64,000 nucleotides of DNA from Moraxellaceae bacterium (GCA_029267635.1 JAJUIK010000013.1:1-64000), one strand, 5' to 3'; counted from the first letter of the stretch, positions 1 to 7,180 are shown. Notes: generated by a model not told the origin, from the letters alone. Translations and numbers: made by a program.

Positions 1-86
1 GTTACTCCAACAGTACTCGTTCGTCCGGGCAACAGATCCTTAATCTGTTCCCACTGATCATCTCTTAATACATAGCGTTTAGTCAT
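1..86 (-). CDS. IS5-family transposase, N-terminal fragment cut by window edge
   Basis: The reverse strand reads from an ATG at 84-86 into a protein beginning MTKRYVLRDDQWEQIKDLLP and then runs off the left edge. The pattern 'L-D-D-x-Q-W-x-x-I-x-x-L-L-P' is the usual opening of IS5/IS402-group transposases (the N-terminal IS402-like domain that precedes the DDE catalytic domain). Only 28 residues are visible, so whether the transposase is intact cannot be judged. It lies beside a truncated integrase, so this insertion may be what removed the left end of the prophage; that is inference. Confidence 0.75.
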   Translation of the reverse strand, partial: MTKRYVLRDDQWEQIKDLLPGRTSTVGV

Positions 87-140
87 GAAAAAATAATGAG
101 GACAGGTTAGATTTTCTCAAGCTAATTGATGACAGACCCT
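1..140 (-). mobile_element. Right-hand end of an IS5-family insertion sequence
   Basis: This is the 5' non-coding end of the insertion sequence, between its transposase start codon (86) and a probable terminal inverted repeat. Outward from the gene the DNA passes through GACAGACCC at 131-139 and then CTAG. Several IS5 subgroups have a GGGTCTGTC-like terminus and target TA- or CTAG-type sites, so the element probably ends at about 139-140. The other terminus lies outside the window, so the inverted repeat and target duplication cannot be confirmed. Confidence 0.45.
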
Positions 141-243
141 AGAAAATTATACCAAAAGAAAAAATATATTTATCTTTAACTCAATTGATAATTAACCGAT
201 ATATTGCTCAACTGTCAGTATTAACGGATCTTATTTCATAAAT

Positions 244-274
244 AAAAAAAGCCCGCAATTGGGGCCATGCGGGC
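244..274 (-). terminator. Rho-independent terminator (leftward)
   Basis: GCCCGC (251-256) and GCGGGC (269-274) pair around a 12-base loop. On the reverse strand the hairpin is followed by a run of T (complement of the A tract at 244-250). It would end a leftward transcript whose last visible reading frame stops at 418. Confidence 0.7.
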
Positions 275-417
275 AAGATAGCCGAACTTGTGCGATTTTC
301 GGCTGTTGAGATATGCTCTGAGACAAACTCAACATAAACAAGATTAATGAGTTATCTATGTGATTTCAATAACAATATTTTGTAAAATAATCGAAAAAAT
401 CACAATAAATTCACGGC

Positions 418-485
418 TTACGTGATTTCTAATTCATCACCGGCATATACAAACTGGAAACCCATACATCGGGAATCATCCGTCA
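418..485 (-). pseudogene. C-terminal remnant of an unidentified leftward gene
   Basis: On the reverse strand an open frame ends at a TAA (418-420) with the tail GFQFVYAGDELEIT. The frame extends upstream into DNA that on the plus strand encodes integrase sequence, so only about 22 codons are likely to be genuine. A terminator in the matching orientation follows at 244-274. I read this as the 3' stub of a gene joined to the truncated integrase at about 485. The protein family is not recognised, and a chance open frame cannot be excluded. Confidence 0.3.
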
Positions 486-1112
486 GTGTCGGGAACATTT
501 CGTTGCGCTCTTTTGAGCAAATGGCTATCCATATCACCAATGACTACTGTGGCCAGACCGAAGGAGCCACCACCGCGGAATAGACGTGCCCACCAGCATG
601 AAATTGATGCAATTATTGAGGCTACTGGCTACCAGCGAAACGAAATTATCACTAAAGGCTCACATGAGGTCGGGTGGGCCGTATTGTTTGCTATTGAAAC
701 AGCTATGCGCCTTGGAGAAATTACAGCGATTGAGTGGAAGGATGTGTATATCGAAGGTATGTATATTCACCTACCGGACACTAAGAATGGTCTAGCCAGG
801 AATGTCCCATTAAGTGCAGAGGCTGAGCGATTACTCCTGCAGATTAAAGGCTACAACCACCCAAGAGTGCTCAAGATTGAAAGTGATAGCTTGTCTACCA
901 GATTTAGATTCTTTAGGGATAAATGTGGGGTTGAAGGGTTGCGATTCCATGACTTGCGTCATGAGGCGTCAACACGAATGGCCCAGATTATTAAGAACCC
1001 AGCCGATCTGGCCAAGATTACTGGACACACGGATGTAAATATCCTGGTGAATACTTATTACAACCCAACCCCAACCGAAGTTGCAATGCGCTTACGAGGA
1101 ATAGAAGAATAA
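486..1112 (+). pseudogene. Tyrosine site-specific integrase, N-terminally truncated
   Basis: This is the catalytic half of a phage-type tyrosine recombinase that would integrate and excise the neighbouring prophage. All active-site residues are visible: R75 (AMRLGE), K100, H155 and R158 (HDLRH), H181 (GHTD) and the nucleophile Y191 (NTYY). At 208 residues it is well below the usual 330-400 and lacks nearly all of the N-terminal arm-binding and core-binding domains. Integrase-like sequence begins at about residue 2 (SGTFRCAL), and the in-frame DNA upstream does not resemble an integrase. The only available start is a GTG at 486 without a convincing ribosome-binding site. The gene is probably inactive through 5' loss, perhaps linked to the nearby insertion sequence. 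Confidence 0.8.
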
Positions 1113-1186
1113 TGAAAACATGGGAATACTTCTACGTTCGGCATTGCGTGAAGTTTGCCGAGCCATGGATTAAAAAGCCAGGCTGA
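1112..1186 (+). CDS. Possible 24-residue protein coupled to the integrase
   Basis: The integrase stop and this ATG overlap as TAATG (1110-1114), which allows translational coupling. The product would be MKTWEYFYVRHCVKFAEPWI followed by KKPG, rich in aromatic and basic residues. Such tiny coupled frames are common behind phage genes, but the length gives little statistical support and no family is recognised. Confidence 0.3.
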   Translation: MKTWEYFYVRHCVKFAEPWIKKPG

Positions 1187-1278
1187 GCTGTGTGGCATAG
1201 CTGTTTTGATTATTTAAATATCTGTCCTCAGTCCGCGGACCAAGGACATGATCTATCATTCCATATTCAGGAAAGCAA

Positions 1279-1527
1279 CTACTTAAACTGATTATAAAAA
1301 GACTTGGCAAAGTCGATGAACGAGAAAATCGCTTTTGCCCATTTCTGCCAGTTTTCACCCAAGTCTTTGATGAAGCTTTCAATGAATGCCAGTACCCATG
1401 CTTTTTTATCAGCACCGGATTGTTTTTCCGCTTCTGCTGCATCCATAGCATTCAATACAGTCTGGTAGACTTCGCGGCCTGTTTCGATGCCAGTAATCAA
1501 TACATTGGCTGTTTGTGCAATGCTCAT
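1279..1527 (-). CDS. Small prophage protein of the lysis cassette, unknown function
   Basis: An 82-residue, largely helical protein, starting at ATG 1525-1527, whose first codons overlap the end of the upstream amidase gene (stop at 1524) by four bases. This ATGA coupling places it in the lysis operon. The N-terminal half is alanine-rich and amphipathic (about residues 1-40). The C-terminal half is aromatic and lysine-rich (WQKWAKAIFSFIDFAKSFYN). No signal peptide or lipobox is visible, so spanin is not supported. I do not recognise the family. An overlapping reverse-strand frame at 1170-1451 was judged a shadow because it lacks the coupled start. Confidence 0.6.
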   Translation of the reverse strand: MSIAQTANVLITGIETGREVYQTVLNAMDAAEAEKQSGADKKAWVLAFIESFIKDLGENWQKWAKAIFSFIDFAKSFYNQFK

Positions 1528-2303
1528 GACTTCACCTCATACTTAACCAAAACATTTGCCACTGCTTTTGCTGCCTGCCAATACTTCCGGTTGAATGCAT
1601 CTAATTCATCTGCATTCGAGATAAAACCCAGCTCTACAATCAGGCCGCCATTCTGCACAAATGCCAGTTTGCCACGTGCAGATTTAGACTGATCAATCCA
1701 GCCATTATCACCACGTAACCGGCTGCCAAACGTATCTGCTACGGCCTTAGATAACTCTTGAGCCAGTTTCTTGTCAGATGGTAATGCAATGGTTTCAATG
1801 CCATTGGCAAATTTACTAGATGCTGCGTTCATGTGGAATTCAACTGCCACGGATGAGCCTTTGATGAGTTTCACGGCTGCAGATAGTGGATCGTTCTTTG
1901 TGCCAGTGCCATCGGTCTTGATCGCCACGCCCGCTTCTTTTAAGTAGTGAGCTACTGCGTTTCGGAATCGTGCAACCAGTTCGGCTTCTTTAAATTGACC
2001 ATTCACGGCTCCCGGATCTCCATTGCTATGCCCTGCAGTAACAGTGACAAAACCGAGTGGCTGCCCCTGGTGTAATTCAGGCTGCTTTTTCAATCGTGCT
2101 AGAACCATTGCCACACCAACAAACAACCCGACCCACTCCGCAATATTTTCAGGGATACGATTTTTTAACTCTTGTGGTATTACGTTCCACACGTTTAAAA
2201 ACTGTTCAGACAGTAAAATCAGGGCATAAAAAAAGGCGCTGATTGCGCCTACTTGTACCGATTTTAGTTTCCAGGCTTGTTGCCAGTTTTCAATCAACTT
2301 CAT
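1524..2303 (-). CDS. Phage endolysin: N-acetylmuramoyl-L-alanine amidase with a holin-like N-terminus
   Basis: The C-terminal two thirds (about residues 84-255) is an Amidase_3 domain, which cleaves the amide bond between N-acetylmuramic acid and the stem peptide. Zinc ligands are visible as H92 (TAGHSNGD), E106 (KEAELV) and H157 (VEFHMNA), with the catalytic E224 in VELGF. Residues 1-75 are a separate module with two hydrophobic segments (about 19-38 and 54-70) ending in ARLKKQ, resembling small phage holins. The protein therefore appears to combine a membrane module with the hydrolase, and a separate holin gene lies just upstream (2313-2609). Either the fusion is natural or a deletion removed a holin stop codon. 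The amidase domain is certain; the membrane module is inferred from hydrophobicity. Confidence 0.85.
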   Translation of the reverse strand: MKLIENWQQAWKLKSVQVGAISAFFYALILLSEQFLNVWNVIPQELKNRIPENIAEWVGLFVGVAMVLARLKKQPELHQGQPLGFVTVTAGHSNGDPGAVNGQFKEAELVARFRNAVAHYLKEAGVAIKTDGTGTKNDPLSAAVKLIKGSSVAVEFHMNAASSKFANGIETIALPSDKKLAQELSKAVADTFGSRLRGDNGWIDQSKSARGKLAFVQNGGLIVELGFISNADELDAFNRKYWQAAKAVANVLVKYEVKS

Positions 2304-2312
2304 TTCATCACC

Positions 2313-2609
2313 TCATTTTGTTTCATTAAAACCAAGTTTGCTGCTGATCCAGTTGCTAATTAAGTGTGTGCCTTTGTAACCGACCACACCACCCACCAAA
2401 ACCCCAGCCCCGTCTGGAAAATTAAAGAACCCCAAAACGAACCAGATACCCCAGGCAAAAAGACCACACATGCCTGATTCAAGCCAGTCAATCCGGCCTG
2501 TCATTTTTGCAGTTCGGAATACACTCATGAGAAATGCCGCAAAGAGCGTTGAGAATAAAAGCCAATATTCAATAACTGACTGCCAGATGTTGTGTAAAAA
2601 ATCGCTCAT
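2313..2609 (-). CDS. Phage holin
   Basis: A 98-residue protein with three hydrophobic segments at about residues 14-31, 47-63 and 66-84 (the last glycine-rich, GAGVLVGGVVGYKG) and a charged tail, typical of LydA/lambda-type holin families. Holins form inner-membrane lesions that let the endolysin reach the cell wall. The gene lies 9 bases upstream of the amidase gene on the same strand. The short N-terminal stretch before the first segment (MSDFLHNIWQSV) is typical of prophage holins. The exact family assignment is from memory of the sequence type. Confidence 0.75.
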   Translation of the reverse strand: MSDFLHNIWQSVIEYWLLFSTLFAAFLMSVFRTAKMTGRIDWLESGMCGLFAWGIWFVLGFFNFPDGAGVLVGGVVGYKGTHLISNWISSKLGFNETK

Positions 2610-2632
2610 GCCTACCCCTAATTTTTGGCAAT

Positions 2633-2654
2633 AAAAAAGCCCCGTTTAGGGGCT
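2633..2654 (-). terminator. Rho-independent terminator between tail and lysis genes
   Basis: AGCCCC (2638-2643) pairs with GGGGCT (2649-2654) around a five-base loop. On the reverse strand the hairpin is followed by T residues (complement of A at 2633-2638). It would end the tail transcript just before the holin gene, separating tail from lysis expression. Confidence 0.75.
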
Positions 2655-2671
2655 GTGAAAGCTATTAAAAT

Positions 2672-3679
2672 TTATACGCCAACCATTTTACTTGCGTGTG
2701 CAGACCAGTTTGCTGCTGTTTGATACGCTGATAATGAAGCCGATGGAACTTTAATGACACAAGTGCTTTTTAGTCCAGTGAGTGCTGTACTCGCCAATGT
2801 TGGTGGAGTTGCTCTTAGACAATTTAGTTCATCACAAGATGTTAGGTTTCTTAAAGCATCTGAAGCAATAGATGACAGTGATGTTCCCAATGTTACCCTA
2901 GTGCATGCTGTCCAGTTATAAAAAGCCTGGATTGCTATGCTAGTTACTGAGTTTGGTATGATCAATTCGAGACATGCTGACCATCCAGAGAATGCCCCTA
3001 TATCTACCGTCAACAAGCCAGAGGGCAGCGTCAATGATGTGGCAAGAGGCCAATCCGAAAACGAATAATCAGCAATTGACGTAATGGTGTTTGGCAATAT
3101 CAATGATGCACATTTAGACCATGCCTGGAAGCATTGGGTTGGGATATTTGTCACATTTGCATTAAACACAATTGAAGTCGCAGCATTCCAAAATCTAAAA
3201 GCGTTCTGCGACAATGTTGTAATGTTTGAACCAAGTGTTAATGATAGACACTTTGACCATCCTGAAAAGGCTGAATCTCCAACTGTTGTCAAAGATGCTG
3301 GTAATGATAATGATGTGGCATTAGCCCAGTTCAGAAAAGCAAAGCCCCCGATTGAGCTTACTGCTCCAGTGATTGCTAGGCCAGTTGCCTTTGCCCACAT
3401 TGTGCCAGTATTTCCGGAATGAAACGCATAAGCTCCAATGGCTCCAGATATTCCATCCGTTAAAGTTACATTCCCAATATTATTTGGAAATGTTGTCATA
3501 TTTCCTGAGAATTGAATAACCCCTCCGCCAGTCACTCCACTCGGCGCGAACAATTCAATGCTTTTTGTTGCAGCGTCCTTTTCTGCTGTTACTGTGACCT
3601 TTTGCCCGCCTGTATAGCTTGTGCCAAAATTGATAGAGAAATCACCGTTTGCATCGGCTGTGCCTGTATATATCGCCAT
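2672..3679 (-). CDS. Phage tail-tip/fibre-like protein with BspA-type leucine-rich repeats
   Basis: A 335-residue protein with a short N-terminal beta domain (residues 1-60, MAIYTGTADANGDF), then about eight repeats of roughly 23-24 residues of the LRR_5/BspA type, each with the pattern S-I-x-x-x-A-F-x-x-W-x-x-C/A-T/S-L-x-L-P-x-x-L/I-T (e.g. YSFSDWPLATSLTLPSGLLT). A small C-terminal cap follows. Position at the end of the tail block, just before the lysis genes, suggests a distal adhesin that contacts the host. LRR_5 repeats are best known from surface adhesins. The start overlaps the stop of the upstream gene by one base (3679). No truncation is seen. Confidence 0.6.
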   Translation of the reverse strand: MAIYTGTADANGDFSINFGTSYTGGQKVTVTAEKDAATKSIELFAPSGVTGGGVIQFSGNMTTFPNNIGNVTLTDGISGAIGAYAFHSGNTGTMWAKATGLAITGAVSSIGGFAFLNWANATSLSLPASLTTVGDSAFSGWSKCLSLTLGSNITTLSQNAFRFWNAATSIVFNANVTNIPTQCFQAWSKCASLILPNTITSIADYSFSDWPLATSLTLPSGLLTVDIGAFSGWSACLELIIPNSVTSIAIQAFYNWTACTRVTLGTSLSSIASDALRNLTSCDELNCLRATPPTLASTALTGLKSTCVIKVPSASLSAYQTAANWSAHASKMVGV

Positions 3680-4305
3680 TAAATCACCTCAATTGTAATC
3701 GTTGATCCTGCAACTGCCTTGCCGCTGATACTTGTACCGTCATAACGCATATTTGCCGATAAGGTTTCATCCACATTCACACTCATGCTTGCAGCAGGAA
3801 CAGTTGAGCCACTCACATTATTTTTCGTTACCGTAGCAGAAAGAATCAGCGTTACACTTTCAACAAAGAATGAATAATCAAATGCCTGGTATGACTGATA
3901 TCCAGCGCGGTCAGACCAGATTTTCAGCCTGTGCACTTTGTTCTGTTGTAATGCCGCAGCAGCAATGGTGTATGTCTGAGCACCAATCAATGAGGCAGAA
4001 TGTGTCGCCACGTTATCGACTGAAAGCTCAACTGAATACGTTACGCCAGCTTCTTTGGTTACGCTTGCATCAAAATAGCCCAGCACATCACCACCGGTCT
4101 GTTGCACGCGATTTCGGTCTGCCCAGTTCAGAACAATATCGTTTGTGACAATAAATGTTTCAGGGTAGTAAGCATTGTTGATTTTTACATTTGCAGGTGG
4201 GTACTCGATACCACCATGCACGACCTTTTTCGCATCACTGGTGAAGTACCATGTTTTTGTGCCATGGCTGAATTGATACAGCTCTTTGCGTGACTTGAAA
4301 ATCAT
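3679..4305 (-). CDS. Chimeric phage tail protein (tail-assembly N-terminus joined to a tail-protein C-terminus)
   Basis: Residues 1 to about 37 (KELYQFSHGTKTWYFTSD) resemble the opening of the DUF2163/BR0599 tail-assembly family, proteins of about 270-400 residues. From about residue 38 onward the sequence (DIVLNWADRNRVQQTGG, then EAGVTYSVEL) resembles the fibronectin-like C-terminal part of large phage tail-tip proteins, which normally exceed 700 residues. The simplest reading is an internal deletion that fused two tail genes near the YPPANV codons and removed what lay between them. The frame is open across the join. The start overlaps the upstream gene (ATGA, 4302-4305). Function is probably lost; the family assignments are recognitions by eye. 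Confidence 0.55.
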   Translation of the reverse strand: MIFKSRKELYQFSHGTKTWYFTSDAKKVVHGGIEYPPANVKINNAYYPETFIVTNDIVLNWADRNRVQQTGGDVLGYFDASVTKEAGVTYSVELSVDNVATHSASLIGAQTYTIAAAALQQNKVHRLKIWSDRAGYQSYQAFDYSFFVESVTLILSATVTKNNVSGSTVPAASMSVNVDETLSANMRYDGTSISGKAVAGSTITIEVI

Positions 4306-5141
4306 GCTGATAACTCCACGATTGGCACATTCACTTGCGACATATTGGCACCCAAGAAACTAAACTCGACTGCATCTGCAGCAAGGCGATACAAGCCCAA
4401 ATAACACACCGCCTCAATAGCCGTGGCCGCTACATTCAATGCAGGGGAAATGGTCAAGGTATTGGCTGTCTTAGCCGTGATTTCATGCGCCGACCATGTG
4501 CCATTGATCTTGATGGCCAGATGTTTGCGATCTGCCTCCAGCACATAAGCGGTATCTGTATTCAGTACGTTATAGATCGTGCCGGTATTGGTGACATTGA
4601 TATGCCGTTCATACAGCGGCATCCAGAATGCCTTGTAACGGCCCATTCTACGAAACAGAAAATTGCGGTATTGATTGTATTCAGCCTGCGACTTCAACAA
4701 CGACTTAAACGGCTTCAAGTAGCGCGGCTTGGTCCAATGCGTAAATTGAGTAAAACCACCCACATCACCATCAACGATGACTTGATGCTGATTCAAGGTC
4801 ATCTCAATTGAATCGCCTTCAAGCAGCAAAGGCTTGAAATACAAATCTTCGTTTTTGTACTGTGTCGGCGTTTCACCCTCGACTTCTGGCAAATCCTCGG
4901 CCAGTACACGGAACATGATTTGCTGCCCGGCATAAAAACCACTGGCGGCAATGTTTACATCACCATCAATGATACAAATCCGGATTGGGGTAATCGTGGC
5001 ATTGGTTACGGTAATCGGCGCGAATAATCGCAAACCATCCTGATATTCGACAATTTCCGGCTGAATAATCTCTTGCGTTTGCGGATCGCGGATTTCCTGT
5101 TGAGTTACCACATACCGGCCGATCTCGGTAATCTGCACCAC
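4302..5141 (-). CDS. Phage tail protein, 5'-truncated at a recombination junction
   Basis: A 279-residue reading from a GTG at 5139-5141. The same frame stays open to 5207 without an ATG (YPVLPQQYALVETA is still protein-like), so the true start has been lost. The segment FLFRRMGRYKAFWMPLYER is typical of a tail-assembly protein found upstream of DUF2163-type genes. Mostly beta-rich, no membrane segment. At 5150-5207 the leftward frame gives way to a rightward early-gene frame, which marks a deletion endpoint. The downstream gene is coupled by an ATGA overlap. The precise family name is not certain. Confidence 0.55.
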   Translation of the reverse strand: MVQITEIGRYVVTQQEIRDPQTQEIIQPEIVEYQDGLRLFAPITVTNATITPIRICIIDGDVNIAASGFYAGQQIMFRVLAEDLPEVEGETPTQYKNEDLYFKPLLLEGDSIEMTLNQHQVIVDGDVGGFTQFTHWTKPRYLKPFKSLLKSQAEYNQYRNFLFRRMGRYKAFWMPLYERHINVTNTGTIYNVLNTDTAYVLEADRKHLAIKINGTWSAHEITAKTANTLTISPALNVAATAIEAVCYLGLYRLAADAVEFSFLGANMSQVNVPIVELSA

Positions 5142-5149
5142 CTGTTTAG

Positions 5150-5563
5150 TGGCTGCTGTTTCAACCAGGGCATATTGCTGAGGAAGAACAGGATAAGGAG
5201 ATTGACATCACCCCTTCTGCAGCTGCTACCAGTACGCCAGATGCAAAAGCAAATAGCGGATCGTCCGCTCTTAAGGCCCGCATGGCAAAGAACAAAACGG
5301 CAGTTGAGTCGACTGCTATAGAGGTTGACCTAAGCCTATATTATAAGCGCATTTATGATGCGACTACATTGGAAGAAATGGACCAGATTGGTGCCGACAT
5401 TGCTGCATTGAATCTTGGTGAAAGACATCAACGAACAGCGAGAACGACTGAAAGAAGATGAAGCCGAACTAAAAAGACGCTCAAGAACACGCTGTCAACA
5501 TTGCACAAAAATGACAGCAATAAATTTGAAGCACCACAATTTTCAAATATTAAGGTGAAGTGA
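5150..5563 (+). pseudogene. Broken phage early gene, C-terminal part (recombination-type, tentative)
   Basis: The plus frame opens at 5150 with no start and reads a lysine/alanine-rich linker, then a helical domain (YYKRIYDATTLEEMDQIGAD, IAALNLG). It hits a stop at 5459-5461. The same frame resumes afterwards to a plausible native end (DSNKFEAPQFSNIKVK) whose TGA (5561-5563) overlaps the ATG of the next gene. Between about 5409 and 5480 a different frame gives a better coiled-coil sequence (VKDINEQRERLKEDEAELK), suggesting two compensating indels. The linker-plus-helix architecture recalls RecT-type annealase C-termini, but this is a weak guess. The gene is both 5'-deleted and frame-damaged. 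Confidence 0.5.
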
Positions 5564-5901
5564 TGGATATTAAAAATACGCTTCTTAGCGCAAAAGTTGT
5601 TATCGAATCAATGATGGTCTTACTTGAAAATGAGGACGTAGATATCTCCTCAATAAAGTTCAAAGTTGGCAATAAATCAGATGGTTATGAAAGCGAAGAT
5701 ATGAGCTTTGAAAGCCTAATTGAGCTAACACTAAATTGGCTGGAAGAAGCTAAAACAATTCCTAATGTGGCTACTGTTGGTAGTGAGTTGCAATCATGGG
5801 TTGCTGTTCATTCTTTTTCTGCAAACAGATTTGGTGTGCCGGTGGTTGATGCAAATGCCATTGCTGAAGTTATTGAAAAATTAACCGGAGCAAATGCGTG
5901 A
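5563..5901 (+). CDS. Prophage early protein, unknown function
   Basis: A 112-residue acidic protein (MDIKNTLLSAKVVIESMMVL...) with no recognised domain, signal or membrane segment. The ATG at 5563-5565 overlaps the stop of the broken upstream gene (TGATG) and is preceded by AAGGTGA, an adequate ribosome-binding site. Its own TGA (5899-5901) overlaps the next ATG in the same way, so this gene sits in a translationally coupled chain of early prophage genes. Confidence 0.7.
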   Translation: MDIKNTLLSAKVVIESMMVLLENEDVDISSIKFKVGNKSDGYESEDMSFESLIELTLNWLEEAKTIPNVATVGSELQSWVAVHSFSANRFGVPVVDANAIAEVIEKLTGANA

Positions 5902-6509
5902 TGGATATGCAAAAAGAGCGTGAACTTTTTAATAAAGAATTTGGCATCAGTGATGCTGATATTTTCCCAGCAACAGAAAAATCACTTAGTGACAGTGCTG
6001 TTTTGAAGTGCAATTGGCTTGGCTGGATAAAGCGTGCCGAGTATGAGTATCGCGAAAACCCTGAAAAAATAGAAATTGAAGGCTTAGAAACAATTCATGA
6101 GCTGTGCAATTTTGGCGCTGAAAACGGCCTAGAAGGCTGCACATTCACCGAGATTGTTGAGTGTATGTTTGATGATTTGAAAGAACTGAGAGCGCAGCTT
6201 GATTCTGAAAAATCACTTAGAAGTATGTCTGAGCATCTGAATAAAGTTAAGCAAGATGAAATCAATGAGTTAAAAGCCAGTGCTGTGCCTCAATGGATTT
6301 CTGTTGATGACCAAATGCCACCGGTTGATGAAACTGTGTTGGTTTGTTGGGATTATGTACCAGATATTGAGCCTGACAAAGAATACATAACAATCGATGA
6401 GGATTTAAATGAGTATTGGCCAAACTGCCAAGATGAACCACCTACCCATTGGATGGTGCTTCCAAAAGTAATCAAAGCAGCGCAGGAGCAAAGCAATGAA
6501 AGCGAATGA
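5901..6509 (+). CDS. Prophage protein with C-terminal DUF551 domain
   Basis: A 202-residue acidic protein. Residues about 130-192 match the DUF551 pattern seen in many phage early genes: WISVDDQMPP, VDETVLVCW and the closing HWMVLP. The N-terminal part is helical (to about residue 125), with a coiled-coil-like stretch around LRAQLDSEKSLRSMSEHLNK. DUF551 has no established biochemical role. The start is taken at ATG 5901, coupled to the preceding TGA. The end overlaps the next gene by 14 bases. Confidence 0.75.
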   Translation: MDMQKERELFNKEFGISDADIFPATEKSLSDSAVLKCNWLGWIKRAEYEYRENPEKIEIEGLETIHELCNFGAENGLEGCTFTEIVECMFDDLKELRAQLDSEKSLRSMSEHLNKVKQDEINELKASAVPQWISVDDQMPPVDETVLVCWDYVPDIEPDKEYITIDEDLNEYWPNCQDEPPTHWMVLPKVIKAAQEQSNESE

Positions 6510-6798
6510 TTTTATCCGCGATTATGGATTGGGTGAAGCAAAGAGAGTCTTGCGTGATGCGCATGGGTGCGTTTCTACAAAACTTTGGGGGAAATATGAA
6601 TTTAAAAATGAAGACCTAAAACGCCTAGTTGAATCGCATGAGTTAGTTGAAAAGCTTGGCGGTATTGATGGTGCAAAGTCTTGTTATCAGTTTGATGGCG
6701 GACCATTTAAAGCAATATCTTTAACATTACCAGGTGGGGAAGAAATCCAGATTGAAGTTATTAAACAAGCTGTTGTTGATGTGGACTCATGCTTATGA
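6496..6798 (+). CDS. Prophage early protein, unknown function
   Basis: A 100-residue protein (MKANDFIRDYGLGEAKRVLR...) starting inside the end of the DUF551 gene and preceded by a GGAG-containing site (GCAGGAGCAAAGC). The N-terminal 50 residues look helical. The remainder (SCYQFDGGPFKAISLTLP) is beta-like. Not recognised as a named family; comparable small proteins are common in Acinetobacter prophage early regions. It is coupled to a 22-codon frame at its 3' end. Confidence 0.65.
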   Translation: MKANDFIRDYGLGEAKRVLRDAHGCVSTKLWGKYEFKNEDLKRLVESHELVEKLGGIDGAKSCYQFDGGPFKAISLTLPGGEEIQIEVIKQAVVDVDSCL

Positions 6799-6857
6799 TC
6801 CCAATCGACAATGATTTGCCGCCGGAAGTGGTGGAGAGTTTGAAGGAGGTATCTTAA
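6789..6857 (+). CDS. Tiny coupled prophage protein (22 residues)
   Basis: ATG at 6789 lies inside the previous gene and the frame ends at TAA 6855-6857, overlapping the next ATG (TAATG). Product: MLMIPIDNDLPPEVVESLKE, then VS. Overlaps at both ends are the main evidence; the frame also carries the AAGGAGG ribosome-binding site of the next gene, so translation through it may aid coupling. Function unknown. Confidence 0.4.
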   Translation: MLMIPIDNDLPPEVVESLKEVS

Positions 6858-7171
6858 TGGATATATCAGAGAGCCAATGGCTACCTCGTATCTTTGAGGC
6901 TTTCGAGGAATTAAAGGCTCAAAACGAAGATCTGCTTAATAAAGTGGATAGATTGGAAAAAATTGTGGATAAAAAGCCATTAACAGTGAATGTTAAAGAG
7001 GCTGCTAAAATTTTGGGTTATTCGGAGGAATATCTACGAAAAATGGATCGTGAGGGTCTTATGCCTAAAAAGGTATCTAAAGGTAGTCAGCATTCAAAGT
7101 GGAATCGTTCAGATATTGAAAAAATGGCTGAATCGAAACGCAAGACTGGACGACCTAGAAAGGTGGCTTAA
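6857..7171 (+). CDS. Helix-turn-helix DNA-binding protein, possible excisionase or phage regulator
   Basis: A 104-residue protein. Residues 15-38 form a short coiled coil (EELKAQNEDLLNKVDRLEKI). Residues about 45-95 form a winged helix-turn-helix of the HTH_17/AlpA/excisionase type (VKEAAKILGYSEEYLRKMDR, then a basic wing ending WNRSDIEKM). The tail is basic (KRKTGRPRK), like an AT-hook. It is the last gene before the tRNA that bounds the element, preceded by a strong AAGGAGG site. Position and fold fit a recombination directionality factor or early regulator; the two cannot be separated by sequence alone. Confidence 0.7.
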   Translation: MDISESQWLPRIFEAFEELKAQNEDLLNKVDRLEKIVDKKPLTVNVKEAAKILGYSEEYLRKMDREGLMPKKVSKGSQHSKWNRSDIEKMAESKRKTGRPRKVA

Positions 7172-7180
7172 AATAGTAAA

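Noticed and set aside
87..485. Search for a left copy of the tRNA 3' end (attL)
   Set aside because: No stretch resembling the tRNA T-arm or acceptor end was found between the insertion sequence and the integrase; it may lie beyond the window or be deleted.
1170..1451. A 93-codon reverse-strand frame overlapping the 82-residue lysis-cassette gene
   Set aside because: The gene at 1279-1527 has the ATGA coupling to the amidase gene and better composition; the two cannot both be the operon member.
3084..3422. A 112-codon plus-strand open frame opposite the leucine-rich-repeat tail gene
   Set aside because: It mirrors the repeats of the real gene on the other strand, has no ribosome-binding site and does not resemble a protein family.
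2672..3679. CRISPR-like or DNA-level tandem repeats
   Set aside because: The periodicity is at protein level only (leucine-rich repeats); the DNA repeats are too diverged and have no spacers. No CRISPR array was seen elsewhere.
4335..4811. A 158-codon plus-strand open frame opposite the tail gene at 4302-5141
   Set aside because: The opposite strand gives a clear tail protein with coupled neighbours; this frame has no context or recognisable domain.
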